A DNA stretch of 64,000 nt from Candidatus Latescibacterota bacterium. Lineage in GTDB: Bacteria; Latescibacterota; UBA2968; UBA8231. Under the pieces are notes generated by a model. It was not told the DNA's origin and ran no database searches. It saw nothing but the letters and a program-made list of their open reading frames with translations. Position numbers and translations under genes: made by a program. Positions 51,003 to 58,204 of this stretch are shown piece after piece; the stretch's first letter is position 1; each line of letters starts with the position of its first letter. The stretch spans positions 107,815-171,814 of the forward strand of contig JAJEFJ010000054.1 in NCBI GenBank assembly GCA_022820485.1. The letters are read 5' to 3'.

Positions 51003-51027
51003 AGTCGCTTTAGCGGCTGTTTTTTTC
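51003..51027 (+). terminator. Rho-independent terminator after the TPR gene
   Basis: AGTCGCT (51003-51009) and AGCGGCT (51012-51018) form a short stem with one G-U pair, followed by GTTTTTTT. It closes the lipoprotein-TPR transcript ahead of infA. Confidence 0.7.
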
Positions 51028-51079
51028 GTGCGTGGTGTGCAAAACGCCCCTATCACTTCACCTCTTTTAGGCGAGAACA

Positions 51080-51298
51080 ATGGCCAAAGAAGAAGCAATC
51101 GAAGTCCAAGCAGTGGTCAAAGAGGCCCTGCCCAACGGCTACTTCAAGTGCGAGATGGAAAATAACCACGAGATTATGGCCCACGTCTCCGGCAAGATGC
51201 GCAAGTACTACATTCGCGTGCTTCCGGGCGACCAAGTCACCGTGGCCCTTTCGCCCTATGATTTGAGCCGCGGACGCATCACTTTCCGCAATCGCTGA
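51080..51298 (+). CDS. infA: Translation initiation factor IF-1
   Basis: 72 residues, exactly the usual IF-1 length. [40 protein letters not shown], and [20 protein letters not shown] with the final RITFRNR are the S1-fold core. It binds the ribosomal A site during initiation. It is outside its usual ribosomal-protein cluster, a frequent arrangement in some phyla. Confidence 0.95.
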   Translation: MAKEEAIEVQAVVKEALPNGYFKCEMENNHEIMAHVSGKMRKYYIRVLPGDQVTVALSPYDLSRGRITFRNR

Positions 51299-51356
51299 GA
51301 CGCCGCACTATCACCCAATCGCCGTCTCGACGCGCCTCACACTTGATCCAAGTTAC

Positions 51357-52931
51357 ATGGAGAGGAACCAGACCAGTACGCATCGGGCTTGGCCCTTCCA
51401 AGAGGCGGTACAGATCGTCAAGCAGCGCCAGCCCAGCAAAGATCGCCCGGTACTATTCGAGACCGGCTTTGGCCCCAGCGGCTTCCCCCATCTAGGTCAC
51501 TTTTCCGAAGGCGTCCGCACCTCTTGGGTGCGCAACGCCTGTGAACACCTCTACGGATTAAAGACCCGCCTACTCTGCTTCAGCGACGACATGGACGCCC
51601 TGCGCAAGGTACCTAGCAACTTTCCGCAGCCCGACATGCTCGCCGCCCACCTCGGCAAACCCGTACACGCCATCCCCGATCCTTTTGGTTGCTGTACGAG
51701 TTTTGGCGACCACATGAACGCCAAGCTGTGCGAGTTTTTCGACGCGTCCGGCTTCGACTACGAGTTTCAAAGCTCACGCGAAGCCTACGTGCGCGGCGAC
51801 TTTGACGAAGGGCTGTCGATTCTTCTAGCCAAAGCTGAGGAGGTGCGCCAAATCATCGTGCCGACGCTGCGGGAACAAAACCGCCAGCACTGGTCGCCCT
51901 TCTTCCCGATTTGTCCCAACTGTGGCTCGATCATGGCCACGTGCGTCACCGCCTACCACCCCAGCCGGGGCACCGTGAGCTTCACCTGCGACCTCGACAC
52001 CGGCCACTACACCGGATGCGGCGCAAGCGGCGAGCAGTCAGTGCTCGGCGGCAACGCCAAGGTGGGCTGGAAAGTCGATTGGGCCCTGCGCTGGTACACC
52101 TACGAGGTCGATTATGAAATGTACGGCAAAGATCTCATCGACTCGGTGCGCCAGTCCTCCCGCATCGTGCGCCTGATGGGCAAGCAGCCGCCGGTCGGCT
52201 TGTGCTTCGAGTTTTTTCTCGACGAGGAAGGGCGCAAGGTGGCGAGCAGCACCGGCCGCATGGGGGTGACAGTAGATGCGTGGAAGACCTACGCGCCGAT
52301 AGAATCCCTACTCTTTTTCCTGTTCCAAAATCCCAAGCGAGCCAAGCGGCTGCACTGGGACATCGTCCCCAAGTGCGTTGACGACTATCTCGATGCGCTG
52401 CGGCGCTATCCCGATGTGGCAGAGTCAGAGCGCCCCGAGCAGGCCCTGTGGCACATCGGCGACCGAGGTAAAGATGTGCCCGAGTACGCGTCCCAAGTCA
52501 ACTTCTCGACCGTCAACAATCTGATCGCAGCCCTCGGAGTGGATTCGGTCGCAGTGTTGGAGGAATATCTGGCGCGCTACGACGCGCAGGCCCCCACTTA
52601 TCCGCAGGTAACACAGGCTCTGGTGGAGAAGGGGCTTAACTACTACCGAGACGTAGTACTGCCGAACAAGCGGTTCCGTCCGCCCACGGACGAGGAGCGG
52701 GCGCTGCTAGGACAGTTGGCTGAACGACTGAGCGCGGCCAATGGGGCCACCGAAGAGGAGTTGCAGGCCATTCCGTTCGACTTGGCCCGCGAGGCTGAAA
52801 TCTCTCCCAAAGAGTTGTTTCGGATGTTTTACGAAGTGGTGCTCGGGCAGGAGCGAGGGCCGCGATTTGGCTCGCTGGTGCAGCTAGTGGGGAAGGAACA
52901 GGTGGTGAAGATGGTGCGGGAGAAAGCATAG
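51357..52931 (+). CDS. lysK: Lysine-tRNA ligase, class I
   Basis: 524 residues, the usual length for class I LysRS (the archaeal-type enzyme). The HIGH-type motif is PHLGH at residues 44-48 (ETGFGPSGFPHLGHFSEGVR) and the KMSKS-type motif is KVASSTG near 295. Zinc-type cysteines are in ICPNCGSIMATCV. Charges tRNA-Lys with lysine. Class I LysRS is present only in some bacterial groups (alphaproteobacteria, spirochaetes and several uncultured phyla), which supports an unusual host lineage. Confidence 0.95.
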   Translation: MERNQTSTHRAWPFQEAVQIVKQRQPSKDRPVLFETGFGPSGFPHLGHFSEGVRTSWVRNACEHLYGLKTRLLCFSDDMDALRKVPSNFPQPDMLAAHLGKPVHAIPDPFGCCTSFGDHMNAKLCEFFDASGFDYEFQSSREAYVRGDFDEGLSILLAKAEEVRQIIVPTLREQNRQHWSPFFPICPNCGSIMATCVTAYHPSRGTVSFTCDLDTGHYTGCGASGEQSVLGGNAKVGWKVDWALRWYTYEVDYEMYGKDLIDSVRQSSRIVRLMGKQPPVGLCFEFFLDEEGRKVASSTGRMGVTVDAWKTYAPIESLLFFLFQNPKRAKRLHWDIVPKCVDDYLDALRRYPDVAESERPEQALWHIGDRGKDVPEYASQVNFSTVNNLIAALGVDSVAVLEEYLARYDAQAPTYPQVTQALVEKGLNYYRDVVLPNKRFRPPTDEERALLGQLAERLSAANGATEEELQAIPFDLAREAEISPKELFRMFYEVVLGQERGPRFGSLVQLVGKEQVVKMVREKA

Positions 52932-52992
52932 CGCATACAGGACATTCGCCGATAATTGCGAGGGTGCGGTAGGTGCCGCGCCCTCTTTTTTT

Positions 52993-53940
52993 ATGGAGCA
53001 AATCGTGGCAGAACAACAGGACCTTTTTTCCGAAATCATGCCGCCGGCCAAGCCCCGGCACGTCGAGCGGATGCAGCAGGTGCAAGAGGGACTACCCGCG
53101 CAACTCTTTTTGGGGACGACGAGTTGGTCGAATGAGGATTGGGAAGGGCTGATCTACCCAGAGGGTTGCGCCGCGGCCGACTACATCGAACACTATGCCA
53201 AGGTCTTCAGAAGTGTGGAGATCGACTCGACTTGGTACCGAGTGCCAACGCCAAAAGCAATAGACGGATGGCTGCGACGGACGCCGCCGCACTTTCGCTT
53301 TACCGCCAAAATTCCCCGCGTGATCAGTCACGAAAAAATGCTCGTGGACTGCATGGGAGAAATGGAGGAATTCCTCGACGCGATGGCCCCATTGGGCGAG
53401 CGGTTGGGGCCGCTGCTGATGCAGTTTCCATACATTGCGCGGGGACAGGACGCGCACGAAAACGAGTACGGCAGCGCATTCACCGAGCGCCTAGCAGAAT
53501 TCTTGCCGCAGCTCCCTACGAGCGAGTTCCGCTTTGCAGTGGAAGTGCGCAACGGAAGCTGGCTGCGAGCGGAACTGTTAGACCTGCTGCGCGAACACGG
53601 AGTAGCGCTGGTGCTGAACAACTACTACACCATGCCGAGCTTAGCGGACACCCTCAACCGCGTCGATCCAGTAACGGCCGACTTTCTCTACGTGCGCTTT
53701 TTGGGCGACCGCAAAAAGATGGACGCCTACGTCGAGGAGCGAATTCGCAAGGGCGAACAGGAACGACATTGGGATCGTCTCGTCTGGGACCGCGCCGCCG
53801 AGACCCAGCAGTGGACGCGGCAGGTGCGAGAGCTAGCGGAGGCCGCACCGGAGCGGGCCGTGTACGTATTTTTCAACAACCACTACGCCGGGTACGCACC
53901 CGGTTCACTCGGCATTTTTGCCCAGGCGTGGAAGGAATGA
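52993..53940 (+). CDS. DUF72 (YecE-like) protein
   Basis: 315 residues. After a 35-residue charged start, FLGTTSWSNEDWEGLIYPEG, DYIEHYAKVFRSVEIDSTWY, RTPPHFRFTAKIPRVISHEK, GPLLMQFPYI, RFAVEVRNGSWLRAELLDLL, FLYVRFLGDRKK and VYVFFNNHYAGYAPGS match the YecE/DUF72 barrel. Function is poorly known. No operon partner is obvious; a strong terminator follows at 53997. Confidence 0.9.
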   Translation: MEQIVAEQQDLFSEIMPPAKPRHVERMQQVQEGLPAQLFLGTTSWSNEDWEGLIYPEGCAAADYIEHYAKVFRSVEIDSTWYRVPTPKAIDGWLRRTPPHFRFTAKIPRVISHEKMLVDCMGEMEEFLDAMAPLGERLGPLLMQFPYIARGQDAHENEYGSAFTERLAEFLPQLPTSEFRFAVEVRNGSWLRAELLDLLREHGVALVLNNYYTMPSLADTLNRVDPVTADFLYVRFLGDRKKMDAYVEERIRKGEQERHWDRLVWDRAAETQQWTRQVRELAEAAPERAVYVFFNNHYAGYAPGSLGIFAQAWKE

Positions 53941-53996
53941 GCGAGGACGGGACGGGCTATACGGTTAATTAAATATTCAAACATATAATGGTGAAG

Positions 53997-54029
53997 CGGC
54001 GCGGCTCTAATGGGAGCCGCGCCGTTTTT
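53997..54029 (+). terminator. Strong Rho-independent terminator
   Basis: CGGCGCGGCTC (53997-54007), loop TAATGG, GAGCCGCGCCG (54014-54024), then TTTTTA. An 11-bp perfect stem, placed after the DUF72 gene. Confidence 0.9.
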
Positions 54030-54093
54030 ATTTGCTTTTTACATGCAATAGATGTATTATTAGTTCAAGTAGGACAAGGTAAGGAGCATATTT

Positions 54094-54474
54094 ATGGAAA
54101 TAGTCATCGACACCAGCGATTCAGTGCCGGTGTTTGCTCAATTGATCGATCAAATCAAAAAGGCCGTTCTCAGCGGCGAGCTTAGTGCAGGGGCTGCCTT
54201 GCCTTCCATCCGGCAACTTGCAAACGACATGGGCCTGAACCACAACACGGTGGCCAAGGCTTATCGGCTATTGGAACGCGATGCGGTCATTGAAACCAAA
54301 GGATATCGCGGTACGTTCATCCACCCGGACGCCAAGGCCAATAGCACTGTCGATTTAAACGCATGGGTGACGTCCACATTAAGCGAAACAGTCAAGACAT
54401 TAAGAGGATCCGGCGTAACGGATTCCGAAATCCGGATTGCATTCGGGAATGTCATGAACAACCGAGACCAGTGA
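54094..54474 (+). CDS. GntR-family (YhcF-like) transcriptional regulator
   Basis: 126 residues. Winged helix of the short YtrA/YhcF subclass: SVPVFAQLIDQIKKAVLSGE, LSAGAALPSIRQLANDMGLN, HNTVAKAYRLLERDAVIETK, GYRGTFIHPD. The short C-terminal dimer helix has no large ligand-binding domain. RBS AAGGAGCATATT before ATG 54094. It starts a run of three genes (with two membrane proteins), and YhcF/YtrA regulators usually control linked transport genes. Confidence 0.9.
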   Translation: MEIVIDTSDSVPVFAQLIDQIKKAVLSGELSAGAALPSIRQLANDMGLNHNTVAKAYRLLERDAVIETKGYRGTFIHPDAKANSTVDLNAWVTSTLSETVKTLRGSGVTDSEIRIAFGNVMNNRDQ

Positions 54475-54484
54475 GGAGTTAGAA

Positions 54485-54880
54485 ATGCCAGACAATATCT
54501 TATTTTACGCCGTATTTCTGAGCCAGATTCTTCTTATTTCTTTTTATTTTCCCAGAAAAATGCTCAAGCGGGTAAGTTACGTGTTCGCAACGTACCCACC
54601 ATCGCAATATCCCAGACTCTACCCGGAACCGATCGAATATTACGAGAAAGCCCAGCGCAATTACCGGAATTTAAACGTGGCTGTACTGCTAGTTGGCTTG
54701 TCGTTGCTGGCGGTGTTCTTAGGCGATTCGCGTAGTGGTGAATGGGACATGGGCAATTTCGTATTTCCGTATTTTATGATCCAATTTTTCCCTGTGATGC
54801 TCCTAGAAATAAGGTCTTTCAAATATTATCGGCTGATGAGAAAAGCCGATTCGCGCACCACTCGCAAGGCCGAGCTATAG
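54485..54880 (+). CDS. Small membrane protein, stop codon supplied by a MITE
   Basis: 131 residues with two or three hydrophobic segments (about 5-22, 70-88, 98-118). No family recognised. GAGGAGTTAGAA precedes ATG 54485. The last codons RKAEL and TAG fall in the first bases of the MITE-like element (54876), so the original C-terminus has been cut or replaced. It likely formed an operon with the GntR regulator and the next membrane gene. Confidence 0.65.
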   Translation: MPDNILFYAVFLSQILLISFYFPRKMLKRVSYVFATYPPSQYPRLYPEPIEYYEKAQRNYRNLNVAVLLVGLSLLAVFLGDSRSGEWDMGNFVFPYFMIQFFPVMLLEIRSFKYYRLMRKADSRTTRKAEL

Positions 54881-54988
54881 CAGTCCTAAATGATTTGAAA
54901 GCATGCGTTCATCAGCCCGGTCTCTTTTACCTATGCGTCATTCCCGCGCAAGCGGGAATCCAGTCTTGAATGATTTAGGGTTGCTATA
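54876..54988. mobile_element. MITE-like element, copy 1
   Basis: A 113-bp sequence without coding capacity. Ends: TATAGCAGTCCTAAATGATT on the left and, read inward from the right, TATAGCAACCCTAAATCATT. The two termini are thus imperfect inverted repeats of about 20-25 bp. The interior carries ATTCCCGCGCAAGCGGGAAT, a hairpin. A near-identical inverted copy lies at 57456-57558. Terminal TATA fits insertion at TA sites. Confidence 0.85.
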
Positions 54989-55000
54989 CAACCCCGCCGT

Positions 55001-55654
55001 TTGTTTGATTTTATTTCCCCTACAATGATCGGCCTAGCGCTATTCGTGTATTTCGCCTTTATTGCGCTCATTCTCTATATCCGACAATTCGATTTTCCCT
55101 GGTTCGGCGGATATTGGAATATCGTCGGAGTGACGGCGGCCAATGTCTTTTTTGCGGCAATAGTGGCTTGGAACATGTATGGGAAAAAGCGGGACCCGTA
55201 CCAAGCCTATGAAGATCGCAAAAGGCAGATAGAACTCGTCGTGCAACAGATGGTTTTTATGAGCATTGCGGCGACGACGTTTATGGCGCTAGAAGTGATC
55301 CTAGCCAGTCTGGACCTGCGCGATCTCCAGCCTCCGGTGATGAGTCTGTATTTTCAGTTAATAGCCGTGATCTGCTTGCGAACCCTGCGCATAGACAACA
55401 TAAATTTTGCAGTGTATAAAGGAGACCTTTCCCAAGAAAGGGCTGAAATACGGAACGATGCGGCGAGTGCCCACAATCTTGCTAGCGTGGGTCTATGGGT
55501 AGGTCTCGGTCTCGGTCTATTATTCGGTGTTCTTATTCTCGTAGAAGGCGGGACCGTAAAAGGTTTTGTAATGGGGGTGGGGATTGGGACGGTTTTGGGG
55601 ATGGTTGTCGGCAGTCTCTTAGAGTCGCGAAGGGGCTCTTCCCCAACAGTATGA
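55001..55654 (+). CDS. Membrane protein with four or more helices
   Basis: 217 residues if TTG 55001 is used; ATG 55025 is the first ATG. Hydrophobic helices at about 8-28, 40-60, 85-105, 125-140, 165-185 and 190-205. No family recognised. The start lies directly after the MITE, so its native 5' end may have been separated or lost. It is still open and long, hence probably functional. Confidence 0.6.
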   Translation: MFDFISPTMIGLALFVYFAFIALILYIRQFDFPWFGGYWNIVGVTAANVFFAAIVAWNMYGKKRDPYQAYEDRKRQIELVVQQMVFMSIAATTFMALEVILASLDLRDLQPPVMSLYFQLIAVICLRTLRIDNINFAVYKGDLSQERAEIRNDAASAHNLASVGLWVGLGLGLLFGVLILVEGGTVKGFVMGVGIGTVLGMVVGSLLESRRGSSPTV

Positions 55655-55701
55655 CCGTTCGGAACCGGAGCCGCCTCGAAAAGTCGCCCTAGGACAATTT
55701 G

Positions 55702-55965
55702 TTATTGACGGTAGACTTCCCGACGATGTTTTATTCGATAAACATCGACACGGTTCCTGCCGTCATCTATTTGATAGAGAATGCGGTACTCCCCGACACG
55801 CACCCGCCAACCAGAAGCCGTCCGACCTGAAAGTTTAACGACGCCATCTGGACGTGGATTACTTGCTAATTGACGGAACACAGCATCAATGCGTCTGATA
55901 GCTTCTCGTGGCAGCCTCCGAAATTCTCGTTCAGCACGACGTTCTAAATGGATGGTATAAGCCAT
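55702..55965 (-). CDS. RelE/ParE-family toxin
   Basis: 87 residues from ATG 55965 (TTG 55977 is in frame). YTIHLERRAEREFRRLPREA, RIDAVFRQLASNPRPDG, VVKLSGRTASGWRVRVGEYR and ILYQIDDGRNRVDVYRIKHR match RelE; the catalytic-type Arg and Tyr residues are present (GWRVRVGEYRILY). It acts as a ribosome-dependent mRNA nuclease. Paired with the Phd/YefM-type antitoxin just upstream. Confidence 0.85.
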   Translation of the reverse strand: MAYTIHLERRAEREFRRLPREAIRRIDAVFRQLASNPRPDGVVKLSGRTASGWRVRVGEYRILYQIDDGRNRVDVYRIKHRREVYRQ

Positions 55966-55973
55966 CGCATCTG

Positions 55974-56180
55974 TCAAAGTTTCCCTTCTTTTTTCATTTC
56001 TGCCTGTATCTCAGTGTATTCCCGAAAGTCGGTTGCCGTTTCAACGGCTCTATCCAAGTCTAAAGCATCTTCTAAATCCTGAAGTCGTTGCATCAGAGAG
56101 CGATAATCTTCCATCGATAGAACGGTTGCTGTTTTTCGTCCCTTTTCATTGACAACATATTTCGGCTTGATATTGAGCAT
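55974..56180 (-). CDS. Phd/YefM-family antitoxin
   Basis: 68 residues. KPKYVVNEKGRKTATVLSME, DYRSLMQRLQDLEDALDLDR match the short Phd/YefM-like antitoxins (DNA-binding beta-helix N-terminus and helical toxin-binding tail). AGGAAGGCTATT precedes ATG 56180. The pair with RelE is intact. Confidence 0.85.
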   Translation of the reverse strand: MLNIKPKYVVNEKGRKTATVLSMEDYRSLMQRLQDLEDALDLDRAVETATDFREYTEIQAEMKKEGKL

Positions 56181-56234
56181 AATAGCCTTCCTGTTACGAG
56201 CTTTTACAAGTAAGTATATGGAAGCTAGGCCCGC

Positions 56235-57139
56235 TTCTCAACGAAAGCCTGTACCTCTATTCGGGTCGCCTTAGCTTTGTGCGGAACCAGTACTTCCCTT
56301 TACTGACCATCGGCAACGCCGGGCAGGGTCGAGGTGCTGAGCAGACCGCCATCGACATCGAGCGCGACTCCAGTCAAAAAAGACGATTCTTCGGCGAGGA
56401 AAAACATAATGGCATTGACGACATCGTCCTCGGTGGGGTTGCGGCCGAGCGGGATGTCCGCCGCAGTCGCGGCGAGGATCGCTGCGCGCGTTGCGCCGGT
56501 CGCCTGTCGTTTGTAGGCGAGCACCTCCTGGCCCATGCCGGTGGTCGAGACGCCGACTGGACAAACGCAGTTGACGGTGACGCCTTCGGGGGCCAGTTCC
56601 CCGGCCAGCGCCTTGCTCAGGCCGACGACTCCGGCCTTGGCGGCGCAATAGGAGGCAATCAGCGGGAAGCCAATCTTGGACACGTCCGAACCGATGTTGA
56701 CGATGCGGCCGCGCCGACCACTTTGGCGCAGCAGCGGGGCCGCGGCCTGGCAGCAGAGGAAAACCCCCTTGAGATCAATGTCGATGACCCGGTCCCAATC
56801 CGCTTCGGTGGTTTCTGCCAAGGAACCGAAGTGGATGACGCCGGCGGAATTGACGAGAGTGTCCAAGCCTCCGAAGTGCGTCTGGCAGGCGGCTACGGTC
56901 TGTTGGACGGATGGCGGCGAGGTGACATCGAGCACTAGGGGCAGCACGCGGTCGCTGTGCAGTTCGTCGGCTGTTGCCCGCAGTTTTTCGCCGTCGATAT
57001 CGGCGATGGCGACCTGGGCACCTTGGGCGAGCAGTGCCTTGACAGTGCCTAGACCGAAGCCGCTGGCCCCGCCGGTGATTAGCGCGCGTCTAGGTTTCAA
57101 CGTGATACTTCTCTACGAAAGCCTGCGCCTCTATTCGGG
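56235..57139. repeat. 32-bp direct repeat flanking the SDR gene
   Basis: 56235-56266 and 57108-57139 share 32 bases with three mismatches (CTTCTC, ACGAAAGCCTG, CCTCTATTCGGG). The right copy overlaps the last codons and stop of the yhbY-like gene, while the left copy stands alone beyond the SDR stop. The SDR gene thus sits between two copies of the end of its neighbour, as the PcfJ-bracketed block does. Confidence 0.8.
56300..57100 (-). CDS. Short-chain dehydrogenase/reductase (SDR) family oxidoreductase
   Basis: 266 residues from TTG 57100. NAD(P)-binding TGGASGFGLG and VAIADIDGEK (Asp favours NAD+), active-site IVNIGSDVSK (Ser) and SYCAAKAGVV (YxxxK), and the C-terminal FLTGVALDVDGG. Classical SDR; oxidises an alcohol or reduces a ketone. 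The substrate is not determinable. It is bracketed by 32-bp direct repeats. Confidence 0.9.
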   Translation of the reverse strand: MKPRRALITGGASGFGLGTVKALLAQGAQVAIADIDGEKLRATADELHSDRVLPLVLDVTSPPSVQQTVAACQTHFGGLDTLVNSAGVIHFGSLAETTEADWDRVIDIDLKGVFLCCQAAAPLLRQSGRRGRIVNIGSDVSKIGFPLIASYCAAKAGVVGLSKALAGELAPEGVTVNCVCPVGVSTTGMGQEVLAYKRQATGATRAAILAATAADIPLGRNPTEDDVVNAIMFFLAEESSFLTGVALDVDGGLLSTSTLPGVADGQ

Positions 57140-57442
57140 CAGCGCGATTTGGGGGTCGTCGGGGTCGGGGCGGTAGAGGAGCAGCGTGTTGCCCAATACT
57201 TGCACTAGGTGTGCCTCGGTAGCGGCGGCAAGCTGCTCGCCGGCTTCGCGGCGGTCGAGGGGGCTGTTGCGCTCGCAGCGCACCTTGACCAACTCGCTGT
57301 TGGCATAGGCTTCGTTGAGCGAGCGGATAACGGCGGCGGAAAGCCCCTCTTTGCCCAAGTACACGGTCGGACGCAGTGAGTTGCCTAGGCCGCGCAAGTA
57401 GCGGCGGTCTTTGCCTCGGAGTATAGGTGGGGAGTTTGTCAT
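57131..57442 (-). CDS. YhbY-like RNA-binding (CRM domain) protein
   Basis: 103 residues. The YhbY/CRS1 pattern: LRGKDRRYLRGLGNSLRPTV, YLGKEGLSAAVIRSLNEAYA, ELVKVRCERNSPLDRREAGE and VQVLGNTLLLYRPDP. It contributes to large ribosomal subunit maturation in bacteria. Single-domain length and order of motifs are standard. Confidence 0.9.
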   Translation of the reverse strand: MTNSPPILRGKDRRYLRGLGNSLRPTVYLGKEGLSAAVIRSLNEAYANSELVKVRCERNSPLDRREAGEQLAAATEAHLVQVLGNTLLLYRPDPDDPQIALPE

Positions 57443-57455
57443 GATCTATAGGCTC

Positions 57456-57558
57456 TATAGCAACCCTAAATCATTCAAGACTGGATTCCCGCTTGCGCGG
57501 GAATGACGCATAGGTAAACTGATGAACGCATGCTTTCAAATCATTTAGGACTGCTATA
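57456..57558. mobile_element. MITE-like element, copy 2
   Basis: A 103-bp element, inverted relative to the copy at 54876-54988 and 10 bases shorter because of a gap in the centre. Ends read TATAGCAACCCTAAATCATT and, inward from the right, TATAGCAGTCCTAAATGATT. No frame or transposase is present, so movement would depend on an enzyme from elsewhere. It lies between the yhbY-like gene and the PIN-like toxin gene. Confidence 0.85.
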
Positions 57559-57572
57559 TCTGTAGCGGCTTG

Positions 57573-57896
57573 TTAAGCTCTGACAGATATGACTTGCCCT
57601 TTCTCGATTGTTCTCAGTACGGTATTGACTTGATTCATCAGCGGCGCGAGATCTTCGTAGCGATTGCCCTTCGCTTCCAATAACACAATACCCATCTTTA
57701 TTTCGATAAGATTTTGCTGTTGCGGAATGCCTTGGTCCATTGTGACTAGGACATCGAATTCGCTCTCCGCGCTCTTCAACAATTCTCCATTCTCCTTTCC
57801 CTTCCAACCCCGATAGCCAACCGTAACGACTTCAATTCCTGCCTCAAAAAGTCGCCTCAGCTTGGACGGTAGATTCTCGTCAAGCAGCACGCGCAT
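57573..57896 (-). CDS. DUF5615 PIN-like toxin
   Basis: 107 residues. MRVLLDENLPSKLRRLFEAG, EVVTVGYRGWKGKENGELLK and DVLVTMDQGIPQQQNL are the family marks, with acidic residues DEN and D of TMDQG forming the PIN-like metal site. It is a predicted RNA/DNA nuclease. It overlaps the DUF433 gene by 17 bp, and DUF433 proteins are usually its antitoxin partners. Confidence 0.85.
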   Translation of the reverse strand: MRVLLDENLPSKLRRLFEAGIEVVTVGYRGWKGKENGELLKSAESEFDVLVTMDQGIPQQQNLIEIKMGIVLLEAKGNRYEDLAPLMNQVNTVLRTIEKGQVISVRA

Positions 57897-58092
57897 CCGC
57901 TACTTCCAGAGTCATCTTTAGATAGGCGATGGCTTGCTCACGTGATACAGTGGGAAAGTCTTCAAGGAATTTGTCGAGTGAGTCCCCAGCAACAATATGT
58001 TGAATCAAAATTTCAACGGGAACGCGGGTTTCGGCAAAAACTAAGGCACCATTCATAACCGTCGGATTACGAGAGACAATTGCCTTCTTCAT
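57880..58092 (-). CDS. DUF433 antitoxin
   Basis: 70 residues from ATG 58092 with GGAGGTTCAACC ahead; a longer in-frame open region is unsupported. IVSRNPTVMNGALVFAETRV, PVEILIQHIVAGDSLDKFLE and FPTVSREQAIAYLKMT are the DUF433 helix-turn-helix. It forms a toxin-antitoxin pair with the DUF5615 protein. Confidence 0.85.
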   Translation of the reverse strand: MKKAIVSRNPTVMNGALVFAETRVPVEILIQHIVAGDSLDKFLEDFPTVSREQAIAYLKMTLEVADARAA

Positions 58093-58204
58093 AGGTTGAA
58101 CCTCCGTTTCTAAGGCTGAAGTACAGATTGCGATGCCTAGGCATTGAATATAGACGTGCCCGCCATTCTGTCGAGTTGGAACGATTTTTGCCGTTGGACT
58201 TGGT

